Under the pieces are notes generated by a model. The model saw only the letters and a program-made list of their open reading frames with translations, was not told the origin of the DNA and did not search any database. Both the position numbers and the translations under genes were made by a program. Positions 62,643-64,000 of a DNA stretch of 64,000 nucleotides are shown piece by piece; the first letter of the stretch is position 1; each line of letters opens with the position of its first letter. Source of the stretch: Candidatus Omnitrophota bacterium (GTDB lineage Bacteria; Hinthialibacterota; Hinthialibacteria; OLB16); NCBI GenBank assembly GCA_020632575.1, contig JACKFH010000008.1, positions 62,001 to 126,000 on the forward strand, given 5' to 3'.

Positions 62643-62951
62643 ATGACCACCATCAATCGCGCCTTCCGAAAATTTGTTCACGGCGAGGGCCGGCCCCGCG
62701 GGTCGCTCGAACCGACTCTCACCATGTTGCTGATCGGCTTGGTCATGGGAGTCCTGCTTCAATGGATGAATGTCCGCAACCGAGACTTGGTGATCGACAA
62801 CCTGGAAACCCGCATCCGGACGCTCGAGATGCGATTGTGGATCGAAAAACAGACCTCCTACCGACCGGGACGCGACGGTTCACCGGATGGGTCGGATTTC
62901 AACCAAGGGGGAGAGGGGACAAACGGAGTTTTGATATGCGACGCCGGATGA
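62643..62951 (+). CDS. Single-pass membrane protein with coiled coil, gsp operon
   Basis: 102 residues, ATG after AAGGAG. One helix (LTMLLIGLVMGVLLQWM, residues about 26-42), then a short coiled coil (LVIDNLETRIRTLEMRLWI) and a glycine/serine-rich tail. No family recognised. Its last 16 bases overlap the gspH start, so it belongs to the operon. Shape resembles small inner-membrane platform components, but no identity is claimed. Confidence 0.7.
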   Translation: MTTINRAFRKFVHGEGRPRGSLEPTLTMLLIGLVMGVLLQWMNVRNRDLVIDNLETRIRTLEMRLWIEKQTSYRPGRDGSPDGSDFNQGGEGTNGVLICDAG

Positions 62952-63643
62952 ATTTGGCCTGTCGAATGGATTCGAACATTGCTCCCGCGGCAATGACCTC
63001 CCTGTCGCGCCACCCCCGCTCATCCAGGGGGGTGGCGCGGAGCCTTTCGGGAGGCTCGCCGCGAAAGCAATCTTCGAGTCCATTCGCGTATAGCCTCGGA
63101 GATTGTAACCGAGGATTCACCCTGATTGAACTGATTGTGGTGATCGTGATTATCGGAGTCATGTCCTCTCTCGCGGCCATCTCGTTCAAAGGGACTCTCG
63201 GCAGCCAGCGGGCGAAGGGAGTTGTTCAGGATATCAGCATCGCGCTACGCATGGCCCACCAGAAGAGCGTCTTCGAGCAGGAGAAACAGGACATCGTTTT
63301 CAATTTCAAAAAGAACTCGTATCACCGTGAGTTCATGGCGGAGAGGAAACATTCGAGGCGAAAGAAGATCACCGAGGGAGACTTCACCACCCTCCCCGGT
63401 CGATTCCAGTTTCTCCTCGTCTATTTTCCCGACCGGGATGAGGCCGTCTCACGCAGGTACGGTCGGATCAGTTTCTATCCCGACGGCACCTCCACCGACT
63501 CGGTGGTGGTGGTCGGACAAGAGGACCGTGAATCGCGCAACGGTTATTCCGAACTCTTTGTTATCGAGGTTCGGGGGAGCGACAGCAAAGTCACCCTGGT
63601 CGATGACGAGCAGGAAAAGGCGAATTACCTTGCGATGCTCTAA
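62936..63643 (+). CDS. gspH: Type II secretion minor pseudopilin (GspH/FimT-like)
   Basis: 235 residues from the ATG with GGAG seven bases upstream. An unusually long N-terminal extension (about 60 residues, rich in Ser and Arg) precedes the prepilin site NRGFTLIELIVVIVIIGV. The GspH-like core (SFKGTLGSQRAKGVVQDI, IALRMAHQKSV) and YGRISFYPDGTSTDSVVV follow. It helps initiate the pseudopilus tip. A later start in the extension is possible but none has a good site. Confidence 0.85.
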   Translation: MRRRMNLACRMDSNIAPAAMTSLSRHPRSSRGVARSLSGGSPRKQSSSPFAYSLGDCNRGFTLIELIVVIVIIGVMSSLAAISFKGTLGSQRAKGVVQDISIALRMAHQKSVFEQEKQDIVFNFKKNSYHREFMAERKHSRRKKITEGDFTTLPGRFQFLLVYFPDRDEAVSRRYGRISFYPDGTSTDSVVVVGQEDRESRNGYSELFVIEVRGSDSKVTLVDDEQEKANYLAML

Positions 63644-64000
63644 GCCCCTCGGGCGCGATTCTCAAGCGGGTTTCATGTTGATCGAGGTGATGGTGGCCGC
63701 CACTCTGCTCGCGGTCGGTGTCACCGCCGCCATGCAGGCCATCTACCGCTCGCTCGACGCCAGCCAGGAATCGCAGATGTACACCCGCGCCCTGTTCCTC
63801 GCCCAGCGCGCTATGAGCGAAGTCGAAAACGAAGTGAACTTCAACGACCGCTACGATGTGCTCGGCGGTTGGAGAGATTTTGACGAGTCCCCCAATTACG
63901 AATGGAGGGCCTTGATCAGCGAGAACGACGACTTCTGGGTTCGCCGAGTCATTGTCACTGTCAGGTGGGCCAAGAATGTCAACGACCTCCACAACGAGGA
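63630..64000 (+). CDS. gspI: Type II secretion minor pseudopilin (GspI-like), partial
   Basis: 123 codons present; runs off the right edge. The best start is a TTG overlapping the end of gspH. The prepilin site is QAGFMLIEVMVAATLLAVGV, with Met after Phe and Glu at +5, and YTRALFLAQRAMSEVE matches GspI. It should form the pseudopilus tip with GspJ and GspK, expected just beyond the window. Confidence 0.83.
   Translation, partial: MRCSKPLGRDSQAGFMLIEVMVAATLLAVGVTAAMQAIYRSLDASQESQMYTRALFLAQRAMSEVENEVNFNDRYDVLGGWRDFDESPNYEWRALISENDDFWVRRVIVTVRWAKNVNDLHNE

Overview
The window is a chromosomal segment of moderate GC (roughly mid-50s percent by eye) from a diderm bacterium. No rRNA, tRNA or CRISPR array is visible, so the lineage can only be guessed from gene content. 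The mix includes Tat-exported DUF1501/DUF1588-type proteins, a sulfatase, BNR sialidase-like proteins, an exported FAD oxidoreductase, a GHL6-type glycosidase, prepilin-like proteins and an exosortase. This is typical of Planctomycetota and other PVC-like or neighbouring lineages such as Hydrogenedentota, Omnitrophota or Sumerlaeota. That placement is inference, not proof.

Layout. 1-3 kb: an exported heme-binding DUF1588-like protein and a DUF1501 protein in one operon. 3-13 kb: a toxin-antitoxin pair, a MATE exporter, a dimethylformamidase-beta-like Tat protein, yajQ, a convergent pair (deoxyhypusine-synthase-like and HMGL-like aldolase), a sulfatase plus BNR operon, and a second toxin-antitoxin pair. 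13-20 kb: FAD oxidoreductase, smpB, an exosortase with its own 61-residue sorting substrate, rhodanese, a sialidase-like protein, comF and a polyprenyl glycosylphosphotransferase. 20-29 kb: exported PHP, GHL6 and transglutaminase proteins, and a surface protein with 25 head repeats and a peptidase S74-type tail. 29-32 kb: a lone prepilin-like gene behind a cobalamin riboswitch, then hisC and aroE. 32-36 kb: pilB, pilC and a DegT aminotransferase. 36-43 kb: an RND pump with its adaptor and a DUF4139-like protein. 43-45 kb: two more toxin-antitoxin pairs. 45-58 kb: a GT-C glycosyltransferase, a cysteine desulfurase, a pentaheme cytochrome with C-terminal repeats, priA, a PqaA-like protein, hsp20 and a second exported PHP protein. 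58 kb to the edge: a type II secretion operon (gspE, gspF, gspG, gspH, gspI plus two small membrane proteins), cut by the window end.

How it works together. Much of the coding capacity goes to exported enzymes acting on sulfated or complex glycans and peptides, and to the machinery that exports or displays proteins (Tat signals, type II secretion/type IV pili, exosortase, trimeric-repeat surface protein). Housekeeping genes (smpB, priA, hisC, aroE, a cysteine desulfurase) are interspersed. The most unusual items are the cobalamin riboswitch with its own promoter in front of a single prepilin-like gene, the exosortase and miniature-substrate pair, two sigma-54-like promoters (hsp20 and the gsp operon), tandem AGGA-loop hairpins after hsp20, and several foldback or REP-like elements, two of them inside the secretion operon.
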